From: Heliopora coerulea
Taxonomy: Eukaryota; Cnidaria; Anthozoa; Scleralcyonacea; Helioporidae
Length of the DNA: 64,000 nucleotides
NCBI GenBank assembly: GCA_030142905.1
Contig: JASJOG010000623.1
Coordinates: 1 to 64,000, forward strand
Reading direction: 5' to 3'
In this document: positions 10,350-22,449 of the stretch, piece after piece
Position numbering within the stretch: position 1 is the first letter of the stretch
Layout: every line of letters starts with the position of its first letter
Position numbers and translations under genes: made by a program
The notes under the pieces: generated by a model
Seen by the model: the letters and a program-made list of their open reading frames with translations, nothing else
What the model was told of the DNA's origin: nothing
Databases searched by the model: none

Positions 10350-13300
10350 GAGAAATAATGTTTGGGAGTTCTAAGCCCCGAACGTTCACTGACAAATTCA
10401 AAATGGTTGAAAAAGTAAGGATTTCAAGGCAAAGGACCTATTGTCCTTCACTCACTTTGCAGTGGGCAAAGAAGCAAAATTATCGAGCTGCGATAACAAG
10501 CGCGTTTGCCACCCTGCACGTGCTTGACATAGTGCACAGCTTTGGTGAAATAAATAACTGAACAATAACTTTTCGTTCTATTACAGGTTTCGTTTGTTAG
10601 TTCTCGTCCACCGCCTGCATAAAATCAGTACAAACTCTTGGACCTTGGAGAATTTCCTTGATCTCCATCAACAAAATAAAGTAAGTTAAGTAAGTAAGTA
10701 ACTAAGTAAGTTTGTGACATTGCAGTCAGCAAAGTTCCGTTGAAGTATAATTGTACACGTACCGTTGGTATTTTACAACAGGTATTGACGTTTACTTCTC
10801 TCCCACTTGATAAAACTCATTAAAACCGGTGATAAACGATATAATATCGCTTTGCACCGGTCGGCATCATGGTGGTACGTACATTTGACGTAAAGCAGCT
10901 ACACAGCAAAAATTTCTTGCACCTCATCTTTTGCAAGTAAAAATGTTTGACCAAAGTCAAACTCGTTCAACCAACATTTTTACATAAACAAGTCATCCCC
11001 AGTGTTGTTCAACGTTTGAACATTTCTCTGGGCCTTCATTCGACTTTAACTTCTATTAAACATTACATTTACATTCTAGGTAATTTAATATTTAACATAA
11101 TTATTTTTTAACAATTTTAAAAATTACGGGTAATTAAAACGAAAATTGAACCGACGATTTAAAGTGGAAATATTTGACCAAAAAGCAAAGTTAACCTTTG
11201 GTTTTTGACGATTTTTCTACCAATTTGCAACTTTCGAAATAAGTGCAGAATATGAAAGTTTATTGCATAGAAAGTAGTTTTGCAGTGATTTGAGTGGTTT
11301 TTGAGCGAAATTACATTGAAAATTTTAGGTGGAAATATTTGACCAAAAAGCAAAGTTAACCTTTGGTTTTTGATGATTTTTCGACCAATTTGCAACTTTC
11401 GAAATAAGTGCAGAATATGAAAGTTTATTGCATAGAAAGTAGTTTTGCAGTGAATATCTTCTGTATTCATTTGTGTATGAATTCTGATATAAAGTCAGTT
11501 AATATAATCATAGGTGCAAACTGATAAAGAAGATGAGAAAACAATCACCATACACCAAGATGACTCACAGGTAAAATAAGTTTAAAAGCAAATATACTTG
11601 AGCCATTATGTAGATCCCTTAAGCCACAATTTATAATTTCATTTATAAGATAAGACATCAATGTCACATATCATTTGTGTTGTTGGTCATGTCAAGTGTA
11701 CTAGGGAAAGGTTATCTTGCAAGTCTCAGACTGATGAGTCATGGAAAATCTGAATGGTCACCAAACAACAGTCTGAAGCCAGTGGTGAGAGAGTTTCAAA
11801 ATTATTGACATTTTAATTCTTTGTATTTTTTATAATGGGCATACTGCTATGGTACCAACTGACATGTCAAAGGAGACCATCTAAGTAGGAATTGGCTAAA
11901 ATGCCATGCCATTAAACTTATTCCTTACCAGATAGCCTTTTATAAAATGAGTTATTCCAGACTTTTTGCTTGATAAAGGGAGGGCATCTGGGCCAGAACA
12001 AGTTAACAATCTGGTCATACAATTCCTATTACTTGTTGACTATTTCTAGAAGTGTTTTGCATCTGTACATGTCCTTGTCACTAAAGGTTCCAATGACTAA
12101 ATTTCTGCAAGACATGTATTGGCTTATCATTTTGCATTCATTATGAATAACGCAATAGTGTTTCGTTAGTTGCACATTTTGCACTGCCAGATATTTTGCA
12201 AAAGTTATATCATATACAAGTAAAGAAGACTAGTTTTAGTTCTATTCTGTAGTATTGAAAGGTGAACTATCTTCTATCAGAATTGTAAAATGACTTTTAT
12301 AAGCAGGTCATGTAAAGTGTATTTTGTTTAATCATGCAGGCTAATAAAAATAATCCAAAATATTACTGTAGGAACTTTTGGACTTTTTACTCAAAATATA
12401 CCCCATGGTAACTTCAGAGCTTGAAGCAAATGCCAGGAGTCACGCCTTTGATGGTAAGTCCACAAAGAGAACAACCGCTGCAGCAACAACAACAGCAATG
12501 GTTTTTGTTTGGATTAAATGGATAAAAGTAAAAAACAGCTCAAAATACTGATGAATTATTATCTGGTCCAATGTCACTTATTGCAACTACTCTATGGTTT
12601 AGATATCGTAGCCTTTTAAATTACCTTATTACCAAAATTCTTATGCATTCATATAGGTTATGAGGTTGATTGGGAAGAAAAATCTAAGTCAGTGCAATGT
12701 CTCTATTCCCTAACACATGCAGCTTTAGATGAAAAGGTCAGGTCAAAATGCATACAGTATAATTATTACACATGTAGTCATATTCTTGTCAGGTGGTGTC
12801 AACTGAATTTTGTAAACTTTAAATTTATCATGAGATTTGTTCACATATATACTGATATTGGCTGGTGAATTCTCTGCTCATGGCAAGTTGACTATTTAAA
12901 AATGGAGAAAGTATTTTAAATTTCACAAATTTGAATTCACAAAGTTCATGATTACCCTCTTCCACCTTGTTAACATATGTTCATTATATAAAGTGTAACT
13001 TATGTTTTGGTCCAGTCATAGATGTATGATGGTTCTTGTTTATCAGCTTGAAGTTACCTGCCTGTCATGGAATCCAACAGGAGCAGTCTTGGCTGTTGCT
13101 TATGGACGTTTTGACCATCAAGATTGGTGTACACATAAGGTTTGATTCTGCCATAGTTTTAAGAGCAAACTAACTGGCCAAAAGAGCAGAAACATTTTCC
13201 AATATGATAATTCGTTTATTGATAAAAAAATTCTATGAATTCTTAATTTTTGCTGGATTCTTGTGTCCTTTATAGTCTGCCTTATGTACATGGAATCTCA

Positions 13301-14584
13301 ACAGGAGGTCACTCAATTCCAACTAAGCTGATCTTGTTATTGATATTCCTGTAAGTGACTTTTGAAATAAATTTTATTTCCTCTTCTATGCTGTAGCTAC
13401 TTTAAGCTTTTGTTTACCTGTGGGACTCTAAAGTTTGTTCTTTCATAAAGTGTTTAGCTGACAGGCATATCTAATTGTGGTGAAGAAAGGGTTAAAAATA
13501 TGGTTGGTTAGTTTTGCTTGTAACATAATTGTTATGGCCAACAGTACCAAAGGTTTTTTAAAGTCAGTGAAAATACCACAGTTAAATAGCTTCACCAAAA
13601 TTCAGTACAGCAATTCTTTAGTAATGACAGTACATTGCCCTTTATTTTAATTAAATATGCTGAAAGAATGTCCATCATTCAGTTGACTGATGCAGATTTT
13701 GTTTGCAAGCATTTTCTTATCATGTACTGTAAATGTGTTTATTTTCCTTGTGTTTATTTCAGAGTTGTCTTATGAGTGTTGCATTTCACCCAGTTGTACC
13801 TTCATTAATGGTTGGTGGAACATTTAATGGTACATGCCCTATTTTCATTGATGAGCTTTCTGATAAACAGCTGTTAAGGATTAGAGCATCATGACTGGTA
13901 GAGAGTTAGTCCATCTGTGGCTAGTTTTGTTCAGTGCTTCACTGGAATATTAAAGGCCATAGCTTGGATGGTTGGTAGCTCTGTTTGAAGAATGTTGGAC
14001 TGGGGTATCAGACATTGTTGGTTGAATGAGCATACAGTAGTTTCGGAAGAGTGAAGATTATAAGCAGATGAAAATGTTACGTACTGCTGATTAAACAATT
14101 TCAGAGGCTGTTGTGTACTGTAGACAAGCACCAGTATTAAAACTTTGTATCAGTGCTCACATGAACTGTGGTTGACTAATGATTAAATCTATGTGTCTTT
14201 CTTTCTTCATTTACAGGAGATGTGTATGTATATGATATTGGCAGAGAGGATACCGTTATTGCATGGTCTGGAGTGGGTGAAAATTCACACAAGGATCCTG
14301 TTTCTCAGGTATAACTGAAAAATCTGTGGACTTCTGTCTTACACAGTTAGCTGCCTGGTAATGTGTGTTACAGAATTGCATAGTGTATTGTGTGACTTGT
14401 TTTTCCCCAAATTAAGGATTTATATACTTTTTTGTTTTGTTAATAGGTGATATGGTTAAATGAGTCTTCTTCAAAAGACAAAAAGTATAAGGTGCTAATA
14501 ACTTACTGCTTCCTTCCTTGCTTTCTTTCTTCCTTCATTCCATCTTTTTTCTATCTTATTTTCTTTCTTCCTTCCTTTCTTCCT

Positions 14585-14620
<36 letters not shown>

Positions 14621-17600
14621 TTTTTCTTTTTTTCTTTTTTTCTTTTTTTCTTTCATTCCTTCCTTCCCTCCCTCCCTTCCTCCCTCCCTCCCTTCCCTCC
14701 CTTTCTTCCTTCCTTGCTTCCTTCCTTCCTTTCCTTTCTTTCCTTCCTTCCCTTCCTTCCCTTCCTTGCTTCCTTGCTTCCTTCCTTCCCTTCCTTCTTT
14801 CTTTCCCTTCCTTCCTTCCTTCCCTTCCTTCCTTCCTTCCTTCCTTCCTTGCTTCCTTGCTTCCTTCTTCCTTCCTTCCTTCCTTCCCTTCCTTCCTTGC
14901 TTCCTTCCTTCCTTGCTTCCCTTCCTTCCTTGCTTCCCTTCCTTCCTTGCTTCCCTTCCTTCCTTGCTTCCCTTCCATCCTTGCTTCCCTTCCTTCCTTG
15001 CTTCCCTTCCTTCCTTGCTTCCCTTCCTTCCTTGCTTCCTTGCTTCCTTGCTTCCTTCCCTTCCCTTCCTTCCCCTCCCCTTCCTTCCTCCCTCCCTTCC
15101 TTCCTCCCCTCCCCTCCCCTTCCCTTCCTTCCTTCCCTCCCCTTCCTTCCCTCCCTCCCTTCCCTTCCTCCCTCCCTCCCTCCCTCCCTCCCTCCCTTCC
15201 TTCCTCCCTTCCTTCCTCCCTTCCTTTCCTCCCTCCTTCCTCCCTTCCTTCCTCCCTTCCTTCCTCCCTCCCTTCCTTCCTTCCTCCCTCCCTCCCTTCC
15301 TCCCTCCCTCCCTTCCTTCCTTCCCTTCCTTCCTTCCTTCCTTCCTTCCTTCCTTCCTTCCTTTCCTTCCTTCCTTCCTTCCTTCCTTCCTTCCTTCCTT
15401 CCTTTCCTTCCTTCCTTCCTTTCCTTTCTTTCCTTCCTTTCCTTCCTTCCCTTGCTTCCTTCCTTCCTTGCTTCCTTCCTTCCCTTCCTTCCTTCCCTCC
15501 CTTCCTCTCTTCCTTCTTCCTTCCTTCCTTCCTCCCTCCCTATTTCCTTCCTTCATTCCTTCCTTTTTCCATTAATCATCATTTCATTTGTAATATTCAA
15601 AGATCATGAGCGCAGGAGGTGATGGTAAAATATTGCTCTGGAAGTTCAGTCTTGCAAGCAAAAATCTCAAGCTACTGAGTGGTTTTGTGGTCCAGACGGA
15701 CAACATACCCCGGAGCCTTCGAGTAAGCAAAGCAAGAGGTGACAGTATGGTCGGAGGTGAGCAATTTTGTTATTTTATTTAGCAGTGATGATGACATTTG
15801 GACGCTGACTTTGACATTGGCACGGACACTTCACAATGGCACTGAGACTGGCAATCAACTTGACCTTAACACTGTCACTTATTTAGTCACTATGTCCGCT
15901 CGCCGCTGTAGCTATTGCTCTTCCTGATGTGATTCCGTTCTCGTTATCTTTTAGTGACGTGCCTATCGTTCTCGTACGAAGACAAAACTACTTTCATTGC
16001 TGGTACGGAAGGCGGTGGTGTTTTTAAATGTTCTTTAAATGCCACAGAAACTGCTGCATCAGGTACTCTTATTGTTTTTGGTTTTTTTTTTTTGTTTTGT
16101 TTTTTGTTTTTTTGTTTGTTTTATTTTTATAGTACACTGCGATAACTGTAGAATGGATCTGTTGACTACGCTTCAACACTGAAGTATTTTCCCAGCCGTT
16201 TCTTATTCCATACACGTCCGCTCTTTTTTATTGTCCTCCATTCAATACATACTGTATGTTTATCTATTATTCCATAAATTTTCTTGTCTTCCTCACTTTT
16301 TTAACGTCTTTTAAATAGAGCTTCCTACCACCTTGTTTTCATTCCGTTCCAGCTTCTCTCCTTTTTTTGCTATTTCAAATGTCGTAAACTACCTCTAAAT
16401 GACTGTTAATTTTTATTTCTTTTGAAGAGGATATCAACTCAGTTCCCGTCCATACCCCTGTGACCTTTGCGTTCCATCCGTACCATGGACCGCTCCATTC
16501 TGTCGCCTTTTCACCGTATCATAGAAACCTGTTCTTGACGTCTGGCACCGATACGATCAGTTTATATAACATGCTTCGGGTAGGTTTAGTACACTTAATC
16601 ACAGGACACGATTGGTTCTTATGACATACCTTCAACATTCTGCAAACTAAACCACGAGATCATCTAACCCACAACATTTGATACTCCAGTCCAACACTCT
16701 ACCAACTGAACTACAAGACTATCCAACCCACAACCTTTGATACTTTAGTCCAACTCTCTACCCACTGAACTATAAGACCATGCATTCTTCAACCTTTGAT
16801 ACTTCAGACCAACACTGTATCAACTGAGCTACGAGACCATCAAATCTACAATGCTTATTTCTCTATTCAAGCAATCTAAGTAAATACTGCCAGAGGATCC
16901 ACCCATTAACACTTGATATTCTTCCCACAACTGTCGACGAACACTGATGATACTTAAATGTTTAGACCATGTTATTTTCTTGTTATCTAGTCAAAGCCAG
17001 CGCTAACCATGGAGCCATCAACTGGTTATTTGTACTCTTTACGTTGGTCCTACTCCACGCCTGTGGTGTTTGCCGTCGTAAATGCAAATGGCAAAGTTCT
17101 GCTTTACGATCTCAAGGTAAAATTGTCTTCCAGGGTTATCGAAGTACCAGGCGGGAAACGTATTCTTGTTAAGAATATGATGGCCCAGCAGAAAGCTTTT
17201 AATAAAACCATGATGGAAATATAATATAAAAACGGACTTTATTGCTGACGTTTTGTTACTGTACAAGTAACATCTTCAGAGCGAAATGAATTACAATGTT
17301 TGGATCAGGCTTAAATAGCTGTTACAAAACCACCTAGTTTGGTAACAGCTATTGAAGCCTGATCCAAACATTGTAGTTCATTTAGCTCTGAAGATGTTAC
17401 TTGTTTAGTAACGAAACGTCAGCAATAAAGTTCGTTTATATTGTATTTCCATCATGGTTTTATTAAAAGCTGTCTTCCAGGATTATCGCAAGTAGCTCCC
17501 AGGAATCTCTATTCACCTAACTGCTCGGGTTGGATTTTTAACGAAAATGATACCCCAGTGTTATTACCAATTGTGGGTAACAATTTTTTGACCAGTGTTT

Positions 17601-19347
17601 GAAACACATAATCGTACTGGACTGAAAAAGAACAGAACTACTATGCAAACTATGCACATCGATCTTTACCTTTGGTGTGTTTTGATATCAAGGTTTGGGC
17701 AACGCCCTTGGAACACATTCTCTTGCTAGTAATCCCTCTGATTGTGTCCATCAATGTTCGTAGATGCTGTTACGCATGCCCGAGCATGCCGCTCCCAATA
17801 TGTTTGTAACACCTGGGTAAGTCTAGTTGCATACCATTCAGTATACATGTCCATACGATTATCCAACTCCGGCACATTCCTCCGAGAAAATCTCACTATT
17901 TCTTTTTTTCAAAGAAAAAATTAACCTGTGTTCTGGGTTTTTATGAACAAGTCGGGCTTTTGACATGGCTGTTGTCTTCATGAAGTTGAATGTTTCCCAG
18001 CTAAAATGCAGGGCCGCCGACAGCCAAGGTGGGCCCAGGGCAAGGTAGGGTCGCGGGGAGCCTAAATTTTTCTGACTTCATAGGCGGCGGGAATTCGGGA
18101 CAAAGTTTTATACACATTCATATTGTATAAATATGAATGTTAAATATGTTATACATTATTGACTGTTCTAAATCATTTCAATACATCTGAAATTAATTAT
18201 CCTATATCATTAAAGAAAATTAGCGGATTATTGTGGCACGGTCGGCACTACGCCCCGGGGCAGTTACCCCGGCTACTCCCCCCTCGGCGCTCCTACTGAA
18301 ATTTAATATCTTCGCTGGAATAAGTTGGTCAGCATTTTGATCTTTTACTATTTTCTCATCTTAGACCAGCAGGGTAAATCCGGTGTTAACGCTGGATGGT
18401 TGTTCCCAAGGAAGTTGTGTGTTTACGGCAGAGTTTAATCCAGCTCGGTAAGAAAGTTTAAACATTTTTGTTGTAGCGTTTGGTACTAACCGGAAGCATT
18501 AGAATAAAGTAATTCAATCTTTAATAGGTAGCTACAAACATCAAAACACACTGCTGCCATTATCAATCTTCCTTTCGTCAAAATTAAGTGCTTAACAGAT
18601 TCATAAAACAGACCCCGTCTTTAATGATGTGTTAGCAATTCAAAGTATTCTTTAGCTGAGTCCAACTGAATGTACTAACACCCTTGATGCAATTCTTGTT
18701 CTGTCTTACCTATTATTATTATTACATGGCTGTGGTAGCGACTGGTCCAAATACGGAAATCCTATAATTTGATTGGTTCGTGAGTAGTCTGATATTTCCC
18801 ATACTGCTTGTGCAGGGAGGGATTTAAAAAAGCCTTGGTTGTGTCGAATAAAAATTAAAATTCTCGACAAAATATGAAGTGCAAGTGTATTACAAACAAT
18901 CAGAAAAGGAAAAGTAACCATGTAAAGTGAAGGTGGTGAAGAAATTTTACGTGAAATGACGACAGAATTGCAAGTTTTTACTTGGCAATCTCTACCTTTG
19001 TACTTGTCAATTACATTTTAGCAAAGCCATACAATAAACTACTTATTGACCTCGCTTGTTCGGTCTGTACCAGTGAAATATCGGACCTCTGTTTTTGCAC
19101 GTACCTCGACTTGCTGCGCTAGTCTCGGTCCGTACTTAAAAACATCGGTCCGATATTTCACTAGTACAGACCTTACGCTCGGATAACAACTAGTAATTCT
19201 TAGCTGGTTTTCTCTTTCTTTGCAAACAGGAAACATTTACTGGCCTCGGGAAATGGTCGAGGTGAAGTTAAGATTTGGAAACTAAATGACGATCTGGTCT
19301 CGCGCAAACCACGTGATGAGATGTTGGAGAGCTTGGCCACGCTTTAA
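10298..19347 (+). CDS. DYNC2I2: Dynein-2 intermediate chain WDR34-like, 15 exons, one nonsense codon
   Basis: WD40 intermediate chain of the dynein-2 motor for retrograde intraflagellar transport in cilia. Exons: 10298-10414, 11514-11570, 12372-12453, 12657-12736, 13047-13139, 13276-13350, 13763-13829, 14217-14308, 14447-14491, 15603-15756, 15955-16062, 16428-16579, 16991-17116, 18365-18447, 19230-19347. All have GT/AG borders and agreeing phases, giving 482 codons; vertebrate WDR34 is slightly longer. Landmarks: VQTDKEDEK (light-chain-binding region), [93 protein letters not shown] and [14 protein letters not shown], all WDR34 WD-repeat segments. Exon 6 carries an in-frame TAA at 13324-13326 (codon 160) where the family has Q or K. 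Introns hold a kilobase TTCC repeat, a tRNA-like array and a foldback. Identity is firm; exon 1 is less sure. Confidence 0.9.
11160..11455. repeat. About 170-bp satellite family, cluster C (two units)
   Basis: Two very similar units: each reads GTGGAAATATTTGACCAAAA, then GTTTTTGA(C/T)GATTTTTC, then GTGCAGAATATGAAAGTTTA. They lie about 160-165 bp apart, inside DYNC2I2 intron 1. Their similarity suggests a recent local duplication. Confidence 0.8.
14510..15575. repeat. TTCC/CCCT polypyrimidine microsatellite, about 1.07 kb
   Basis: More than a kilobase is almost pure C/T on the + strand (TTCC, TTTC, CCCT and TTGC-interrupted units) inside the DYNC2I2 intron between 14491 and 15603. Long serine/leucine/phenylalanine-rich + ORFs and lysine/glycine/glutamate-rich - ORFs are by-products. 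Such polypurine/polypyrimidine tracts can form triplex (H-DNA) and are hard to assemble, so the length is uncertain. Confidence 0.97.
16640..16850 (-). repeat. Tandem array of truncated tRNA-like units, 59-bp period
   Basis: Three full units start near 16680, 16739 and 16798, and a partial one precedes them. Each on the minus strand has an A-box-like TAG(C/T)TCAGT(T/G)GGTAGAG, an anticodon-arm-like GTTGGACT(G/A)(A/G)AGTATC and a truncated T-arm GGTTGTGGGTTGGA. It lies in a DYNC2I2 intron. It could be a tandemly amplified fragment of a tRNA-derived SINE. Confidence 0.7.
17126..17496. mobile_element. Penelope-type foldback with hammerhead-like core
   Basis: Arms at about 17193-17327 and 17340-17471 are near-perfect reverse complements. 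TGTCTTCCAGG(G/A)TTATCG flanks the foldback on both sides (17126 and 17471) as an imperfect long direct repeat. The left head carries ACCAGGCGGGAA and GGCCCAGCA, shared with the 1.1-kb and 2.7-kb elements. It lies inside the DYNC2I2 intron after exon 13 and starts 10 bp past the splice donor. Confidence 0.72.
17388..17420 (+). ncRNA. Hammerhead-like ribozyme core
   Basis: CTGAAGA (17388-17394), one T, a perfect 5-bp stem GTTAC/GTAAC (17396-17400 with 17408-17412) with a 7-nt loop, then GAAA (17413-17416) and CGTC. The layout is the same as at 1934, with a different stem sequence. The minus-strand copy in the left arm near 17247-17278 has AAAA in place of GAAA. Confidence 0.5.
19062..19172. repeat. 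Inverted repeat, 26-bp arms
   Basis: GGTCTGTACCAGTGAAATAT plus CGGACC (19062-19087) pairs with GGTCCGATATTTCACTAGTA plus CAGACC (19147-19172), with one mismatch. It looks like a MITE-type foldback in the last DYNC2I2 intron. Confidence 0.75.
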
Positions 19348-19502
19348 GTCGACTGATTGTAAAGGATTAACCAGGTTAGATGTACATACTTTCAAGTACG
19401 GCACTCCAGAACTGAGAACTGGTGGAGTTGCACAGTAAGAAATTATTTATTTGTTTATTATTTGATGAAACAGCGATTTTGTCGTGGTAACAAATTTAAA
19501 CA

Positions 19503-19888
19503 CGCTTTTCAAATTCGTTGATACCATGGCGATTGGTAATTCACGATAAAGTAAGAGAAAATGAAAATAAAATAAACACACTAAAGAGGTTCTGTTGAGG
19601 ACTGTTGGACCGTTTAGTTCTTAAAAGAACTGGATGAAACTTAAAGAGGTAAAATACTACGTCCAGAGTAGGCCTAAAGAATTAATTGTGCTCTTTCTTA
19701 ATTCTTTAGGCCTACTCTTTTCGTAGTATTTTACCTCTCTTTAAGTTTCATACAGTTCTTTTAAGAACTAAACGGTCCAACAGTCCTTGGTGACTGTGTA
19801 TACCTCTTTAGTGCGAATAATTCATTTTCATTTTCTCTTACTTTATCGTGAATTACCTACTACCATGGCATCAACGTATTTGAAAACT
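19503..19888. mobile_element. 386-bp palindrome (foldback/MITE)
   Basis: Near-perfect arms meet at about 19690-19700. Markers on the left are ATACCATGGCGA, CGATAAAGTAAGAGAAAATG, GGACCGTTTAGTTC and AGTAGGCCTAAAGAATTA; each reappears reversed and complemented on the right. No ORF is present, and it starts about 155 bp after the DYNC2I2 stop. Confidence 0.85.
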
Positions 19889-19889
19889 G

Positions 19890-21440
19890 TATTAATTGAT
19901 GGAAACCGTGATTGATATGAGCCGATGGTTGACCACGTACAAGAATTGTATTTCGAAAATAAAGATCAAGGTCAACGTAGTAATTTAAGAATAGCCGTGG
20001 ACACAATAGTATTGAATCATAATATTTAATAAAACAAGATCTAGCGTTTTGTTCCTAACGTTACAAAATCAAAGATATCAGTTACTTAGTTATTCAGGTT
20101 TATCAACATGAACAGACTTCCATGTTCTGGGGTCTTCGCAACTAAAAGCATTGCGATAACGCACGCATATAATACGCTTTAAATCCGTCCTTAAAAGAAT
20201 ACAGATTAAGGTTGCTATTTATAAGCCCACTCTATAAGATGTTTATAATATTTTTAATAGCACTCACATTAAAAACGTCCTAGTCTATTCGGAAACATTG
20301 CCTGTGATCGCTTTTTGAGGATTTTAGACCGATCAGAAACCTACCATATTGCATAATTTTATTAAAAGTGGTACTAAACATATAATAATTAGACTTATTT
20401 TCCTTGATTATTTCCGTATGTCTCTCCGCCCTTTATTAATACCAACTCCATGTCTTGTTCTCCATTCCCACCGCTGTGAAAATTATGTACGTGATACAAC
20501 CAAGGTTGTCTTGTTTTAACAACAAAAGAATCTTGGTTGAAATACCAGAAGTGTCACATGCGATAGTGAAAAATTGCAAAAACTATAGCAACCAGTTCGA
20601 TTCTTTTGTTCCTCTGATCACATTCATCCGAAGAATTATGAATTAAAGCACACAATTAAGGGCTTAAACCCTTCCCTTAGCCGTCACAAAATGATTTCTA
20701 TTCGTGTCCACGAAAAAAAAAAAAATAAATGTAATGTAAAACTAAAAGCCAACGGCGTAGAGGGTACCATGGCTCTGACAGACAACCTTGAAATGCAATA
20801 ATTTCTCCGTCACCTTACTGGTGTGTATTGTGTATAAGGACTGTCAACTCATCATGCCGGAATTGGCCTTGTAGAGACTCTAAATATCAAATATTCCTGG
20901 AGGAAAATGCCGCCAGGGCCCTCAAGTGGAGGCTGATTGAACACTTCCTTACAAAAGTCATGGGTACGTTGTTATTGGGAGGTCCATATGTCATGTTTCA
21001 GAGGTAGAGTGTTGCATTTTTCAGTGCACCAGTTTACGGAGTTAAATGGAATATGGCGATCAGCTTATCATGCATGCATTCCTCCCAAATCAATTGCAAA
21101 TCGACTGACAGATTTACCTTTTGCCGACAAGAAGTTTAAGCGACAGATACCTCCTCGATCTCCACGGTTACCCCCCCGGCTATCTTTCAGTGATTCACAC
21201 GCTTTTCAACTGGTTTTTCCAATAATAGTGCACGTGCCTGGAAAATGCGATGCGGTTATTTTGTAATTAGCTAAACGCAAAGCATTTGACGTCGGGTAAT
21301 TTTTTTTTGCGGCTATCCTGAATTGTTTAGCAACCCATTTCCTGGTACTTATTAGATAACTATTTTTTTTATTTTTTAAGTCAAATAGCCGATAAGGCTT
21401 CTTAAAAAACAAGCGATATGTTACACAGTCAGATAATAAA
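19890..21440. other. Intergenic, no gene recognised
   Basis: Short ORFs only. One of 109 codons at 20937-21266 has no recognisable domain or splice context. A run of A lies at 20710-20726. Confidence 0.5.
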
Positions 21441-21449
21441 CAATAGAAA

Positions 21450-21560
21450 GTGACCGTAATTGTTTGTTTTTTTGGTTTTTTGGTTTTTTGGTTTTTTGAG
21501 TTTTTTTGTTTTTTTGTTTTTTAGTTGGTTTTTTTTTTCTTTTTTTTTCCATTAAATATC
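21450..21560. repeat. T-rich low-complexity tract
   Basis: GGTTTTTT/GTTTTTTT units repeat, followed by a T run. It resembles a degenerate poly-T or retroposon tail read from the other strand, but no element was recognised beside it. Confidence 0.8.
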
Positions 21561-22083
21561 CATATATCAAAACAGCCCAATTTTCCACGAGTCTGTTGAA
21601 CATCTACCGAATTTTCACATGTAGTGAAGAATTTACCAATCCACGTGTACTGATATAACACAAACAGTCGGTTATAATCCAAGTGTAGTTGATCGGAATG
21701 CCTTTTGCTTGAATTCATGTCATTTTGATCAATTGAAATTGTAATTAAGTCATTAACGTGATTTGCGCGGATTGTTGTGCCGGCTTTCAAGTCGGACAAA
21801 GCGACCATCTGCTAAAGTTTCATGACGTTTCATTTTCTTGTCATCATCACATGGTAACTGGTCACACTCAACACGCGTGCTCTCCTTTCCTCCGTCCCAC
21901 TCCTCTTCAGATCTTTGCCAACGAAGGTAAAGATCAACTTATTGGCTGGTATCCTTAACTGATCTTGTTTGCCATGACGGTCTCTTGACTTTCAACTCGA
22001 TAAGACACTTCTTTGGCTTCGGTAGCCACACACAGTTCCCTATGTCGTCTCACGGCAAAGGGATACCGAGACTTTCGCTTGGT

Positions 22084-22400
22084 TAAGGCATTCCTCAGAA
22101 GTTGATTACCACAACTTGTGTTGTTCCCTCAGTCTTCTCACACCACAGTAACGCCTGGACTCTTACCTGGATAGGACACCTCTCAACGGTTAGCTACCGC
22201 AACTTGTGCTGTTCCCTCAGTCTTCTCACACTACAGTAACACCTGGACTCTTACCCTGTATAGGACACCTCTTAACGGTTGGTTTCCACAACTTGTGTTA
22301 TTCCCTCAGTCTTTGCACAATAACCCCCATACATTTAACTGGATAGGATACCTCTCAAGGGTTGATTACCACAACTTGTGTCGTAACCCTCTCCTGACCA
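22084..22400. repeat. Tandem repeat, 83-89-bp period, four units
   Basis: Each unit carries CCACAACTTGTGTTGTTCCC, then CAGTCTTCTCACA, CCTGGACTCTTACC and ATAGGACACCTCTCAACGGT. The ACTTGTG anchor lies at 22114, 22202, 22291 and 22374. Intergenic. Confidence 0.85.
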
Positions 22401-22449
22401 GCGACATGTTCTAACCATTGGGGTACCTGGATCCAGATGGTGAAGGAAG

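Noticed and set aside
14447..15622. Long ORFs of 391, 363, 353 and 269 codons
   Set aside because: They are translations of the TTCC/CCCT microsatellite in several frames at once. Only 14447-14491 and the last bases belong to DYNC2I2 exons.
20937..21266. 109-codon ORF
   Set aside because: No domain, no splice context and no repeat of conserved wording; likely chance.
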